Below are positions 18,528-26,961 of a stretch of DNA of 64,000 nt, one piece after another. The DNA is from PGYR01 sp048267165 (GTDB lineage Bacteria; Bacteroidota; Ignavibacteria; Kapaibacteriales; UBA2268). The stretch lies in contig JBLWYD010000014.1 of NCBI GenBank assembly GCA_048267165.1, positions 11,686-75,685 of the forward strand. The letters run 5' to 3'. Position numbers and translations under genes: made by a program. The notes below the pieces were generated by a model that was given only the letters and a program-made list of their open reading frames with translations, did no database searches and was not told the origin of the DNA. Each line of letters starts with the position of its first letter. Positions within the stretch are counted from its first letter, which is position 1.

Positions 18528-19037
18528 ATGCCAAAAGTTAAAAAGAAAAGAGTCGGTTTTGTGATTGATATGACACCATTGGTGGATATCACTTTCCTAT
18601 TACTTACATTCTTTATGTTTACAGCTAAGTTCAAATCTGAAGCTGAAGCTGAGCAAAAGTTCTTTATTGAAAGACCTTTAGCATCTGCAGATACTTCAAA
18701 GCTCCCTGAGCAAGATTTAGCAATTGTAAAGATAGCATTTCCTGATTCGACTAAACAAGACACTTCATATTTTTATGAAATGACTAACGAAGCCGATTGG
18801 GTATCTGTAAAATCTGGGATAGAAGGATTGTCACCTGAACAAATGCAAGGTGCACAATTACAAGTCTCAATTGAGACTCTTGAAGCATTGATAAAGCGTA
18901 CTTATATAGTGAACCCTGAGACTTCTATGGCAATTGATGCTGATAAGAGTATTAGGTTCAAATGGGTATCTGATGCTATGGAAGTGTTAAGTACAAATAG
19001 GTTTACAAAGTTTAATTACGTAACTAAGAAAAGATAA
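18528..19037 (+). CDS. exbD: ExbD/TolR family biopolymer transport protein (first copy)
   Basis: A 169-residue partner of ExbB. Residues ~1-12 are a basic cytoplasmic tail. The single membrane helix begins with IDMTPLVDITFLLLTFFMFT, which carries the conserved Asp thought to be protonated during the cycle. A periplasmic domain of ~130 residues follows. The spacing from exbB is 20 bases, with a strong ribosome-binding site (AAAGGGGAA). This copy and the next share almost the same membrane helix, but their periplasmic domains differ, which suggests two non-redundant ExbD subunits. Confidence 0.92.
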   Translation: MPKVKKKRVGFVIDMTPLVDITFLLLTFFMFTAKFKSEAEAEQKFFIERPLASADTSKLPEQDLAIVKIAFPDSTKQDTSYFYEMTNEADWVSVKSGIEGLSPEQMQGAQLQVSIETLEALIKRTYIVNPETSMAIDADKSIRFKWVSDAMEVLSTNRFTKFNYVTKKR

Positions 19038-19077
19038 AAGAATTTAGTATTTATACTAAACCTTAAGGAGTAATATT

Positions 19078-19659
19078 ATGGCTGGTGGTGGTTCTTTAGG
19101 CGGCGGAGGTCGCTCAAAAAGAGGAAAATCGTCCAAAAGGAAAGCTAAGAAAAGAGTCGGTTTCGTATTAGATATGACACCTTTGGTGGATATCACGTTC
19201 CTTCTTCTTACATTCTTTATGTTTACGACTACTATGGCAACTCCTCAGGTAATGGAAATGAAAGTTCCACCTGAGATTGATGTTCCAGTAGAAGTAAAAG
19301 AATCTCAATTACTAAGTATCCTTGTTGATGAAGATGGAGATTTATTCTATTTCAGAGGACAAGGTGAAGCTGAAGAATTGAAGATGAAGGATTTAAGAAA
19401 CTTAGCAATTAAAGAGAATTTGAATCAAATTAATGATTTAATTATAGTATTGAAAGTATCTGATAACGTTGGATATGGTATTGTAGTTGAAGCTTTAGAT
19501 GAGCTAAACCTAGCTGAAGCTGGTATAGTTGATGAGATGAGAGTAAAACGTAATCAAACTGATTTCAAAAGAAGCAGAAAGTTTACAATTGCCGATCTAA
19601 CTGAAGATGATTTGGTAAAGATTGCAGTATTTAAGCCGCAATCTGGGGGTAGTCAATAA
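19078..19659 (+). CDS. ExbD/TolR family biopolymer transport protein (second copy)
   Basis: A 193-residue ExbD paralogue. It differs from the first copy by a Gly- and Lys-rich N-terminal tail (residues ~1-25, MAGGGSLGGGGRSKRGKSS then KRKAKK), while the membrane helix LDMTPLVDITFLLLTFFMFT with its conserved Asp is nearly identical. The periplasmic part (PPEIDVPVEVKESQLLSILV onward) has the usual ExbD beta-alpha fold. A 40-base gap and an AAGGAG ribosome-binding site separate it from the first copy. Its stop overlaps the tonB start by one base (TAATG). Confidence 0.92.
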   Translation: MAGGGSLGGGGRSKRGKSSKRKAKKRVGFVLDMTPLVDITFLLLTFFMFTTTMATPQVMEMKVPPEIDVPVEVKESQLLSILVDEDGDLFYFRGQGEAEELKMKDLRNLAIKENLNQINDLIIVLKVSDNVGYGIVVEALDELNLAEAGIVDEMRVKRNQTDFKRSRKFTIADLTEDDLVKIAVFKPQSGGSQ

Positions 19660-20432
19660 TGTCTGTAAAAGTAGTTCCAATCCCTCAACGTAACGAATAC
19701 GGTGCGTTAGAGCTAAAAACATACATTAATAAATCTACAGTTCGTGGGTTTATAGTAACTGCATCACTACTATTGTTATTCTTGGTTTATCATTTGATAA
19801 GTGGTTCAATAGCAAGTAATGTAACAGCACCGCCTTTGGCACCTATTGCAAAATTAGATTTAATTAGTCTAGATGCACCTGCTGAAGAAGTAGAAGCTCC
19901 ACCTCCACCAGCACCTGAACAAATTGTTGCTGGGCCTGCTGCAAGAGCTGGTACTCCAACTCCAATTCCAGATGCAGAAATTGCACCAGATTTGCAAGAT
20001 TTTGCTGACATGGATGTTCTAGATAGAGCATCTGCAGCTGGTGGCGATGGTATAGATATGGGTAACTTTGCCAATAATATTGATTGGGAAGGCGATGGTG
20101 TAAAAGTAGAAACTAGAGAAGCTGAACCAGATCCTGATGAATTTGTTCCAGTTGAGAAACAACCAGGTATGGATATAGCTGAACTTCAAAAATTGGTAGA
20201 ATATCCAAAGTTAGCAAAAGAAGCTGGTGTAGAAGGTAGAGTAATCGTTAAAGCATTAATAGATGCAAATGGAAAAGTAAGAAAGACATTAGTAGAATAT
20301 ACTGATAACTCATTATTGAACCAAGCTGCGATAGATGCTATTAAGAATTATAAGAACTTTACACCTGCTATTCAGAATAATAAACCAGTTATGGTTTGGA
20401 TTTCTATACCATTAAGATTTAAACTTAGATAA
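19659..20432 (+). CDS. tonB: TonB family energy transducer (first copy)
   Basis: A 257-residue TonB protein that carries energy from ExbB/ExbD to outer-membrane TonB-dependent receptors. Residues ~1-28 are cytoplasmic and contain NEYGALELKTYINKSTVRGF. One membrane helix lies at ~30-50. A Pro/Ala/Glu-rich periplasm-spanning stretch follows (EEVEAPPPPAPEQIV ... GTPTPIPDAEIAPD), and the C-terminal TonB domain runs from about residue 175 (VEYPKLAKEAGVEGRVIVKA) to the end. The start overlaps exbD by one base. A strong terminator follows the stop. Confidence 0.93.
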   Translation: MSVKVVPIPQRNEYGALELKTYINKSTVRGFIVTASLLLLFLVYHLISGSIASNVTAPPLAPIAKLDLISLDAPAEEVEAPPPPAPEQIVAGPAARAGTPTPIPDAEIAPDLQDFADMDVLDRASAAGGDGIDMGNFANNIDWEGDGVKVETREAEPDPDEFVPVEKQPGMDIAELQKLVEYPKLAKEAGVEGRVIVKALIDANGKVRKTLVEYTDNSLLNQAAIDAIKNYKNFTPAIQNNKPVMVWISIPLRFKLR

Positions 20433-20462
20433 AAGTTCTACATTAGTGTAACTTTATTGATG

Positions 20463-20495
20463 AAAAATGCCTCTATATACTACAGAGGCATTTTT
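20463..20495 (+). terminator. Terminator between the two tonB genes
   Basis: AAAAATGCCTCT-9 nt-AGAGGCATTTTT, a perfect 12-base stem ending in T. It contains the ATG at 20467, which is therefore unlikely to be the start of the next gene. It would reduce transcription of the downstream tonB-pstS-TPR genes. Confidence 0.85.
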
Positions 20496-20520
20496 AAATT
20501 TATATAAAGAGGTACACAAA

Positions 20521-21303
20521 ATGAAAAAGTTAAATAATCACCCTTATGGGGCGCTAGAGTTAAAAGGTCAGATAAAAAACTCTACATTGAAAGGATTTGT
20601 CCTTAGCTTGATGTTCTTTATAGTAATTGGATTTGTTGGTTCATCTTTACAATCTTTTATAAAAGATGAAATACCACCCATATTAATAGATATTGAAACT
20701 ACTGTAGTAACTAATTACAGTATTGAAAATAATATTGAACAAGCTACTAGTGGTGAAGGTGCTAAAGCCGAAAAATCAGTTAGAAATGATATTGGTTTGA
20801 ATCAGAAGTTTACTGAAGAGATAGATCTACCAGTAATTAAAACCTCTATATTAGATGTTGGAATTAATCCAGATGAGATATTGAAAAATATTGGTAATGC
20901 TTTAGGAATCAATGGGAGTTCTGGTGTAGGAAACGGAAACCTAACAGTTGAAACTAATAATACTAACAACATTAAATCGGATTTACCTTCAGACATTACT
21001 AAAGAATTTGTTCATCAAGATTTACAAAAATTTCCAAGTATGGATTATGATAAAATAAAGAGTTTTGTTCATTATCCTCAACAAGCGAAAGTATTAAATT
21101 TAAGTGGTGTTGTTCACATTGCAGCATTGATTGATAAATCTGGAAAACTTACAAAGAGTTATATTTATAGTTCTACTAATTCGTTATTTGATGAAGAAGC
21201 ATTGCAAGCGGTAAGAAATTATAATGATTTTTCACCAGCTGTTCACAATGAAAGAACAGTAGATTGTTGGATAATTATCCCAATTAAATTCAAATTAAAA
21301 TGA
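20521..21303 (+). CDS. TonB-like energy transducer (second copy)
   Basis: A 260-residue TonB paralogue. I place the start at the ATG at 20521, after an AGAGG ribosome-binding site, since the upstream in-frame ATG at 20467 sits inside a terminator hairpin. MKKLNNHPYGALELKGQIKN then STLKGF mirrors the cytoplasmic start of the first TonB. A membrane helix follows (~25-45). The linker lacks the Pro-rich character of the first copy and is rich in Asn, Thr and Glu. The C-terminal TonB domain (VHYPQQAKVLNLSGVVHIAA ... CWIIIPIKFKLK) is intact. It may serve a different receptor set or act as a partner subunit. Confidence 0.88.
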   Translation: MKKLNNHPYGALELKGQIKNSTLKGFVLSLMFFIVIGFVGSSLQSFIKDEIPPILIDIETTVVTNYSIENNIEQATSGEGAKAEKSVRNDIGLNQKFTEEIDLPVIKTSILDVGINPDEILKNIGNALGINGSSGVGNGNLTVETNNTNNIKSDLPSDITKEFVHQDLQKFPSMDYDKIKSFVHYPQQAKVLNLSGVVHIAALIDKSGKLTKSYIYSSTNSLFDEEALQAVRNYNDFSPAVHNERTVDCWIIIPIKFKLK

Positions 21304-21506
21304 TAAATGACGTAATAAATTACGGTATCCGAATACTAATTATCCTTTTAGGATTATTATTTGTTAGTGGATATATTATGCCTGAAGACTCTGATCCTAC
21401 TATGATGAGAGTCTTTGGTGCTGTCTTTGTACTTTTTGGTTTTTACAGATTAGCATTATACAGAGCAAATAAAAAACGATATAAATCGAAGAATGATGAA
21501 AATTAG
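21300..21506 (+). CDS. Small two-helix membrane protein, uncharacterised
   Basis: A 68-residue protein with two predicted membrane helices (residues ~8-27, RILIILLGLLFVSGYIM, and ~38-54, VFGAVFVLFGFYRLALY) and a Lys/Arg-rich cytoplasmic tail. Its ATG overlaps the stop of the second TonB gene and its end overlaps the PstS-like gene start, so it sits fully inside the coupled run. I do not recognise a family. The position suggests an accessory role in the TonB locus. Confidence 0.75.
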   Translation: MINDVINYGIRILIILLGLLFVSGYIMPEDSDPTMMRVFGAVFVLFGFYRLALYRANKKRYKSKNDEN

Positions 21507-22413
21507 AATATTACTACTAACAATTGCTATTGTATTAGCAAGTTGTGATAATAAGTATGAAGCAAAAGACCCCAATGATGTAGAAACACTCAATTCAGGT
21601 AAATTGACCGTCTATTGTGATGAACTGATTCAACCAGTTTTAGATTCTGCATTTATATTATATACTCATGAATATAACAAAGTTGAATTAAAAGTTGAGT
21701 ATGCTAATTCAAGAAATGTAATGTCTCAACTTCTGTCGAAGGAAGCAAGAGTTGTTGTCAATGCACGTGACTATTTATCAGATGAAGACTCACTGATGAC
21801 GGCATACAAATTGGAAAAGCATAATAGATTTGTGATTGCTTATGATGCTTTGGTATTTTTTACTCATAAAGATTTTCCCTCCGACACTCTTAATGCAAAT
21901 CAAATAAAAAATGCAATTGTAAAAGGTGATGATTTAAGTAAATCTACAAATGGACTAAATTTTGAGCCAACTTATGCTATTCTTGATCAGTATTCTTCAT
22001 TGTATGCAAACTTTAATTCTATGATTGTTAAAGACAATCCACTCAAACGAAAAGTAGAATTATTTGATAATATTAATGATTTGAAGAAACAAGTTGCCTC
22101 CAATAGTAGTATTATAGGCATAGCGTTTCTTTCACAAATCGTAAAAGATAAAAATTTCAAGATGATAAGGTTAGGTTTTGATAGTGATTCACTTAATAAA
22201 TATATTACACCAAAACCAGTTCATCAGGGATATTTAGTACAGGACTTATATCCTTTTAAAGTTCCATATTATGCTTATCTTTTAGAGGATAGACAAAATT
22301 TACCGTTTTGGTTTGGAACTTATTTAGCAAAACAAGAAAAAGTACAAAAATTATTTTTAGATAAAGGTATAGTTCCTGCATTTGCAAGAATAAAACTTAA
22401 ATATGAGGAGTAA
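21493..22413 (+). CDS. PstS-like phosphate/anion-binding lipoprotein
   Basis: A 306-residue substrate-binding protein of the PstS-like type (periplasmic binding fold). The signal sequence IRILLLTIAIVLASCDNKYE ends in a lipobox (LASC), so it is lipid-anchored. The body opens GKLTVYCDELIQPVLDSAF, as in phosphate-binding proteins, and has VEYANSRNVMSQLLSKEARV and the late FWFGTYLAKQEKVQKLF motif. No pstCAB permease or ATPase genes are adjacent; instead it follows two tonB genes and precedes a TPR protein. It may bind a ligand for TonB-dependent uptake or sense phosphate. Ligand not shown. Confidence 0.82.
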   Translation: MMKIRILLLTIAIVLASCDNKYEAKDPNDVETLNSGKLTVYCDELIQPVLDSAFILYTHEYNKVELKVEYANSRNVMSQLLSKEARVVVNARDYLSDEDSLMTAYKLEKHNRFVIAYDALVFFTHKDFPSDTLNANQIKNAIVKGDDLSKSTNGLNFEPTYAILDQYSSLYANFNSMIVKDNPLKRKVELFDNINDLKKQVASNSSIIGIAFLSQIVKDKNFKMIRLGFDSDSLNKYITPKPVHQGYLVQDLYPFKVPYYAYLLEDRQNLPFWFGTYLAKQEKVQKLFLDKGIVPAFARIKLKYEE

Positions 22414-22414
22414 G

Positions 22415-24121
22415 ATGAGTTTTTATAGAATAATAGCAATTATATTTTTAACAATTTCATTCAATCTATATTCGCAATCAGTAGATGAATTGCAAGCTTT
22501 AATTAATAAGGGTAAATACCCTGAAGCAGAATTATTAGCAAAAAATATTAATAATAATTCTGATAATCAGAAATTATTAATACTGAAAGGTGATATATAC
22601 TTTGAACTAGAAAACTTTGAAGAAGCAAAAAAAGCTTATGAAAAGGCTTATGATATAGATGATAATGAAACTGCAATTGTAAAATATGGTAGAATTTTAT
22701 CTGTAACTAAGGATTACGTTAAAGCAGAAAAGCTATTAAAAAATGGTATTGATGATTTAGAGAAAAGTATTCCAATTAGATTAGAACACGCTAGTAATTA
22801 TATTAGAGCTGGTAAACTCACTGATGCTGAAGTTCAGATAAAACGTGCACGTGATATCAATGAGAATGATCCTCGTATCTATATCACAGAAGGGGATATG
22901 TACTTTGATCAAAGAGTATATGAGCTATCTAAGAAATCTTATGAAAAAGCATTAGCTTTAGACGATAATCAAAAAGAAGCACGTTCTAAATTGGCAACTT
23001 CTTACTATTGGTTAGCTAATAGAGAAGCAGATCAAGATTTGTCAAATGAGTTATTTACTATGTCTTTAAAAGAATGGGATAGAGTAACAAAACAAGACAC
23101 TATGGACGCAAGTGCATTCTTTAATAAAGGGAAAATTCTTTTTTTCGCTAAGCAGTACAAAGATGCTGTACCAGCACTATTCAGATATTACGAGTTAAGA
23201 CCAGAAGGTAACTTAGGTAGATGGTATTTAGGTCAATCATTATATGAGCTAGGTCTGTGTGATTCTGCTGCTCCTCAGCTGAAGTACGTGTCTGAGAATA
23301 TAGATTCAGTTAAGTTTAAAGCTAATTTGTTAATGGCGCGTTGCTATTATGATAATAAAGATTATCCTAATTCTAAAGCTGCTTATAAATCTATTCTGGC
23401 AATGGATAAAGATAATCCTGAAATAGAAGAAGCTGATATCAGAAGATATGGTACTGCGGAACTATTCACAGGTGATACTACTGCAGCTTTAACTATATAC
23501 AAAGACTTGGTTAACAAAAACCCCGATGCATCTTGTAATCTGATGAATATGGTTGGACGATTAATGTTTTCAGCAAAAAAATATGATGAAGCATTATTCT
23601 TCTTTGATAAGAGATTAAATACTGCTGCATGTAATGATAGCACAGATTCTAAAATTATATACTATAAAGGTCTATCTTACTTATTCATGGATCAGAGAGA
23701 TACTGCTATAGTTTACTTAGAAAAATCGGCAGGAATGGACAGTACTGATGCTGGTGCTAATGTTTATTTGGGAGATGCTTATGCTGGTAAAGAAGATGAT
23801 AAAAAGGCAATTGAGAATTTTGAAAAGGCAATTGATATATCGAAAGCTTATCCTGAGATAAATAAGAATAACATTAGATCAGCTTATGGAAAACTTTCTG
23901 GACTTTATTATAAGGCAAAAGAGTGGAAAAAATTATTAAATGTTGCTGTTAGTTGGTCAGAAGAACAACCTGAAATAGAATATGGATATCTATATGCAGC
24001 AATAGCTTATCAAGGTATGGGTGATGTAAAAAATGCTTGTCTTTGGTACAAAAAAGTGTTGAAAGTTAATCCTGACAATAAGGCAGCTGCACAAAATAGA
24101 TCAGCTTTAGGTTGTGATTAA
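22415..24121 (+). CDS. Exported tetratricopeptide-repeat protein
   Basis: A 568-residue periplasmic or surface TPR protein. I place the start at the ATG at 22415, behind the GAGGAG ribosome-binding site within the end of the previous gene; an ATG at 22403 lies upstream of that site. Residues ~1-21 form a signal peptide (FYRIIAIIFLTISFNLYSQS). The rest is a long series of TPR helices of about 34 residues, for example NFEEAKKAYEKAYDIDDN, VYELSKKSYEKALALDDNQK and DDKKAIENFEKAIDISKAYP. TPR arrays bind other proteins; here it ends the TonB locus and could be a scaffold for it. Partner unknown. Confidence 0.88.
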   Translation: MSFYRIIAIIFLTISFNLYSQSVDELQALINKGKYPEAELLAKNINNNSDNQKLLILKGDIYFELENFEEAKKAYEKAYDIDDNETAIVKYGRILSVTKDYVKAEKLLKNGIDDLEKSIPIRLEHASNYIRAGKLTDAEVQIKRARDINENDPRIYITEGDMYFDQRVYELSKKSYEKALALDDNQKEARSKLATSYYWLANREADQDLSNELFTMSLKEWDRVTKQDTMDASAFFNKGKILFFAKQYKDAVPALFRYYELRPEGNLGRWYLGQSLYELGLCDSAAPQLKYVSENIDSVKFKANLLMARCYYDNKDYPNSKAAYKSILAMDKDNPEIEEADIRRYGTAELFTGDTTAALTIYKDLVNKNPDASCNLMNMVGRLMFSAKKYDEALFFFDKRLNTAACNDSTDSKIIYYKGLSYLFMDQRDTAIVYLEKSAGMDSTDAGANVYLGDAYAGKEDDKKAIENFEKAIDISKAYPEINKNNIRSAYGKLSGLYYKAKEWKKLLNVAVSWSEEQPEIEYGYLYAAIAYQGMGDVKNACLWYKKVLKVNPDNKAAAQNRSALGCD

Positions 24122-24141
24122 TAAAAAAATAAAAGAATATA

Positions 24142-24173
24142 CTTGATAATACTGTAATCAGTTAGTATATTTG
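24142..24173 (+). promoter_or_regulatory. Bacteroidota-type promoter for the yceD-rpmF-plsX-fab operon
   Basis: CTTG (24142-24145), 20-base spacer, then TATATTTG (24166-24173), matching TTTG-N19/20-TAnnTTTG with one mismatch in the -33 box. It lies just before the yceD-like gene. Confidence 0.6.
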
Positions 24174-24200
24174 TAGCTTGTATTTAAACGTTTGTTTGAA

Positions 24201-24689
24201 ATGTTATTATTAAATGTCCTAGGCTTATCAAACGGTAAGCAAAATATTGAAATCAGTGGATTAGCTGATGGAGATTATAAATCTGAATTTATAGACTCGG
24301 AAGTCTTCGTAGAAGGTTTGTTAAGAGTTCATAATGATAGGTTAATATTGAAAGGAAAAACTTGGACCTCTGCTGTATTCATATGTGATATATCGCTCGA
24401 AGAATATAGAGAAGTCATAGAAGCAGACATTGATATTAATATTATCAAAGGTATGAAAGAAGAATACCGTACAGAAAAAGACGAGAATACTATATATATT
24501 AGCGAAGAAGAAAAATCAGCTAATATTACTGAAATAGTTGTTCAAGAGCTTTTAGTTAAAGTACCAATGAAAAAAGTAGCTCCAAAGTATAGGGGAAAGG
24601 ATATTGAAGAAATATATCCTGAAATAAAAGAGATTAAAAAGGAAGGGCTTAGCCCATTTGATATATTAAAGAATTTGAAGAATAATTAA
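24201..24689 (+). CDS. YceD-like DUF177 protein
   Basis: A 162-residue protein of the YceD/DUF177 family, linked in other bacteria to 23S rRNA accumulation. The identification rests on position (directly before rpmF, plsX and fabH, the standard place for yceD) and on sequence: an early ISGLADGDYKSEF, a conserved Cys in VFICDISLEEYREV, and the acidic C-terminal part. A TTG at 24192 could add three residues, but I prefer the ATG at 24201. The start lies 27 bases past the promoter, leaving a short leader. Confidence 0.72.
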   Translation: MLLLNVLGLSNGKQNIEISGLADGDYKSEFIDSEVFVEGLLRVHNDRLILKGKTWTSAVFICDISLEEYREVIEADIDINIIKGMKEEYRTEKDENTIYISEEEKSANITEIVVQELLVKVPMKKVAPKYRGKDIEEIYPEIKEIKKEGLSPFDILKNLKNN

Positions 24690-24706
24690 ATTTAAAGGTT
24701 AATACA

Positions 24707-24892
24707 ATGGCACATCCGAAGCGAAAGATATCGAAATCTAGAAGAGATAAGAGAAGAACTCATTATAAAATTGATGCACCAACTCTATCTACTTGTGAGC
24801 AAACTGGTGAGATAAAGAGATCACACAGAGCTACATTAGTTGTCGAAGACGGAAAAAAAGTTTACTATTACAATGGCAGAAAATTCGATTAA
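24707..24892 (+). CDS. rpmF: 50S ribosomal protein L32, zinc-free form
   Basis: Component of the large ribosomal subunit. The 61-residue sequence MAHPKRKISKSRRDKRRTHY followed by KIDAPTLSTC is unmistakably L32. Most L32 proteins hold a zinc ion with two CxxC pairs; here only one Cys remains (C30, in STCEQTGEIKRSHR) and the second pair is replaced by an aromatic stretch (VYYYNGRKFD). This is the cysteine-poor form also known for other ribosomal proteins, and it would not need zinc. It is followed by plsX 17 bases downstream, the usual order. Confidence 0.93.
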   Translation: MAHPKRKISKSRRDKRRTHYKIDAPTLSTCEQTGEIKRSHRATLVVEDGKKVYYYNGRKFD

Positions 24893-24909
24893 TTTTCTGA
24901 GGTAGTATC

Positions 24910-25935
24910 ATGTCAGGAGCAAAACAAAATATTAGTATCGCTATAGATATAATGGGTAGTGATTTTGCTCCTGAAAGTGAGATTAAAGGTGCTTTAGAGT
25001 TCTTGAATGAACATACTGATAAAAGTATAAAACTATATTTTGTTGGTGAAGAAGAACTTATAAAATCTGAAGTTGAAAAAAACCCATCTCTAAATAACTT
25101 CAATTACGAAATTGTAAATGCAACTCAAGTAATTACAATGAAAGATGATGCCACTGCAGGTATTAAATCAAAAAAAGACTCCTCAATATCAATTGGCCTG
25201 GATTTATTAAAAGATAATAAAGTTGATGCGTTTATATCCGCTGGTAATACTGGCGCTATGCTGTCTACTGCTACTCTCAAGTTAGGTAGAATAAAAGGCG
25301 TAAGCAGACCAACTATCGGTTCTTTTTTCCCTACTCTCAAAGACAGCCCCACATTACTATTAGACGTTGGAGCTAACTCAGAAGTTAAACCTCAATTTCT
25401 ATATGAATTTGCAGTAATGGGGCAAATATACCTTTCCGAAATGTATGGTATTAAGAATCCATCTATTGGCTTGCTCAATATAGGAGAAGAAGAGAAGAAA
25501 GGAACTGAGACTGTTCAAGAAGCATACAAACTACTTAAAGACTCAAAATTGAATTTTATTGGAAACATTGAAGGTCGAGATATTTTCCCGGGTATAGCAG
25601 ATATTGTTGTTTGTGACGGATTCGTTGGAAATATAATCCTAAAATTTGCAGAAAGTTTCATGGGGTTTTTCAAAGAAACGTTGAAAATGTATGCTAATCA
25701 GAGTACTTTAAAAAAGTTAAAAGTTGGATTAATGGCCCCTACTATCAAAGATGTTTTTCGTGGCTTTGATTACCAAGACCATGGGGGAGTGCCACTACTA
25801 GGGGTTAATGGGGTAGTTATCATTGGTCACGGCAAGTCATCACCTAAAGCAATCAAGAATATGCTTAATACAGCGTTGATAACTTATACTAAAGAAATCA
25901 ACAAGAAAATTGAAATTTCTTTACAATCTTCTTAA
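24910..25935 (+). CDS. plsX: Phosphate acyltransferase
   Basis: Converts acyl-ACP to acyl phosphate, the acyl donor for the first step of phospholipid synthesis. The 341-residue protein shows ISIAIDIMGSDFAPE at the start, SAGNTGAMLSTATLKLGRI, LLDVGANSEVKPQFL and the C-terminal GGVPLLGVNGVVIIGHGKSS, all family landmarks. It acts at the cytoplasmic membrane face. It stands between rpmF and fabH, as in many bacteria, which ties phospholipid synthesis to fatty acid production. Confidence 0.95.
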   Translation: MSGAKQNISIAIDIMGSDFAPESEIKGALEFLNEHTDKSIKLYFVGEEELIKSEVEKNPSLNNFNYEIVNATQVITMKDDATAGIKSKKDSSISIGLDLLKDNKVDAFISAGNTGAMLSTATLKLGRIKGVSRPTIGSFFPTLKDSPTLLLDVGANSEVKPQFLYEFAVMGQIYLSEMYGIKNPSIGLLNIGEEEKKGTETVQEAYKLLKDSKLNFIGNIEGRDIFPGIADIVVCDGFVGNIILKFAESFMGFFKETLKMYANQSTLKKLKVGLMAPTIKDVFRGFDYQDHGGVPLLGVNGVVIIGHGKSSPKAIKNMLNTALITYTKEINKKIEISLQSS

Positions 25936-25971
25936 TTTCCAAAATAGATTTTATAAAATTGAGAAATAAAC

Positions 25972-26961
25972 ATGCCAGCAACTATTACTGCGATTGCTCA
26001 TTATTATCCTGAAGATAAACTTACGAATAAGCATTTTGAGTCTTATTTGGATACAAGCGATGAGTGGATAAAAACGCGTACTGGTATTAACGAAAGAAGA
26101 ATAATGAAAAATGGTGCTACATCCGATATGATAGTACCTGCAGCATTGAAATGTATAGAAAATGCTGGTATTGATAAACAAGAAATAGATTGTATCATAG
26201 TAGCTACTGTTACACCCGACCACATGTACCCATCTACAGCAGCAGTAGTTCAACATAAACTTGGAATAAAGAACGTCTGGGGATTTGATATTTCCGCAGC
26301 TTGTTCCGGATTTCTTTTTGCTCTGAAAACGGCAGCTAGTTTAGTAGAGTCTGGTGCCGCAAACAAAGTTCTACTTTGTGGGGCTGATAAGATGTCATCT
26401 ATTCTAAATATGAACGATAGAAATACCGCGATTCTTTTCGGAGATGCAGCTGGTGTTTGCCTTATAGAAAAATCAAATGATGAAAATTCTGGAATATTAG
26501 ACGCTATTCTACATATAGACGGTATTGGTGGTCAATATTTAAATCAGAAGGCTGGCGGAAGCGCTCATCCTGCGACTATAGAAACAGTCGAAAATATGGA
26601 ACATACTGTTTTTCAAGATGGTAAAACAGTATTCAAATATGCTGTAAAAGGTATGGCGGATGTATCTAAGGAGATCATGGATAAGAATAATCTTACAAGT
26701 GATGATATATCCTATCTTGTACCACATCAAGCAAATCTTAGAATTATAAGTGCTACAGCTGATAGAATGGGTGTAGGTATGGATAAAGTAATGGTTAATA
26801 TTGAAAAATATGGTAATACCACTGCAGCTACAATACCTCTTTGTATTTCTGAATGGCTTATAGATGGAAAAATTAAAAAAGGTGATAATTTAATATTATC
26901 AAGTTTTGGTGCTGGATTTACTTGGGGTTCTATTTACCTAAAATGGAATATGAATAAATGA
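25972..26961 (+). CDS. fabH: Beta-ketoacyl-ACP synthase III
   Basis: Starts fatty acid synthesis by condensing acetyl-CoA with malonyl-ACP. At 329 residues it has the active-site Cys in DISAACSGFLFALKTA, the His in YLVPHQANLRII and the Asn in YGNTTAATIPL, the Cys-His-Asn triad of KAS III. The motif DEWIKTRTGINERRIM is also typical. Its stop overlaps the fabD start by four bases (ATGA). Some relatives prefer branched primers; the sequence does not settle this. Confidence 0.95.
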   Translation: MPATITAIAHYYPEDKLTNKHFESYLDTSDEWIKTRTGINERRIMKNGATSDMIVPAALKCIENAGIDKQEIDCIIVATVTPDHMYPSTAAVVQHKLGIKNVWGFDISAACSGFLFALKTAASLVESGAANKVLLCGADKMSSILNMNDRNTAILFGDAAGVCLIEKSNDENSGILDAILHIDGIGGQYLNQKAGGSAHPATIETVENMEHTVFQDGKTVFKYAVKGMADVSKEIMDKNNLTSDDISYLVPHQANLRIISATADRMGVGMDKVMVNIEKYGNTTAATIPLCISEWLIDGKIKKGDNLILSSFGAGFTWGSIYLKWNMNK

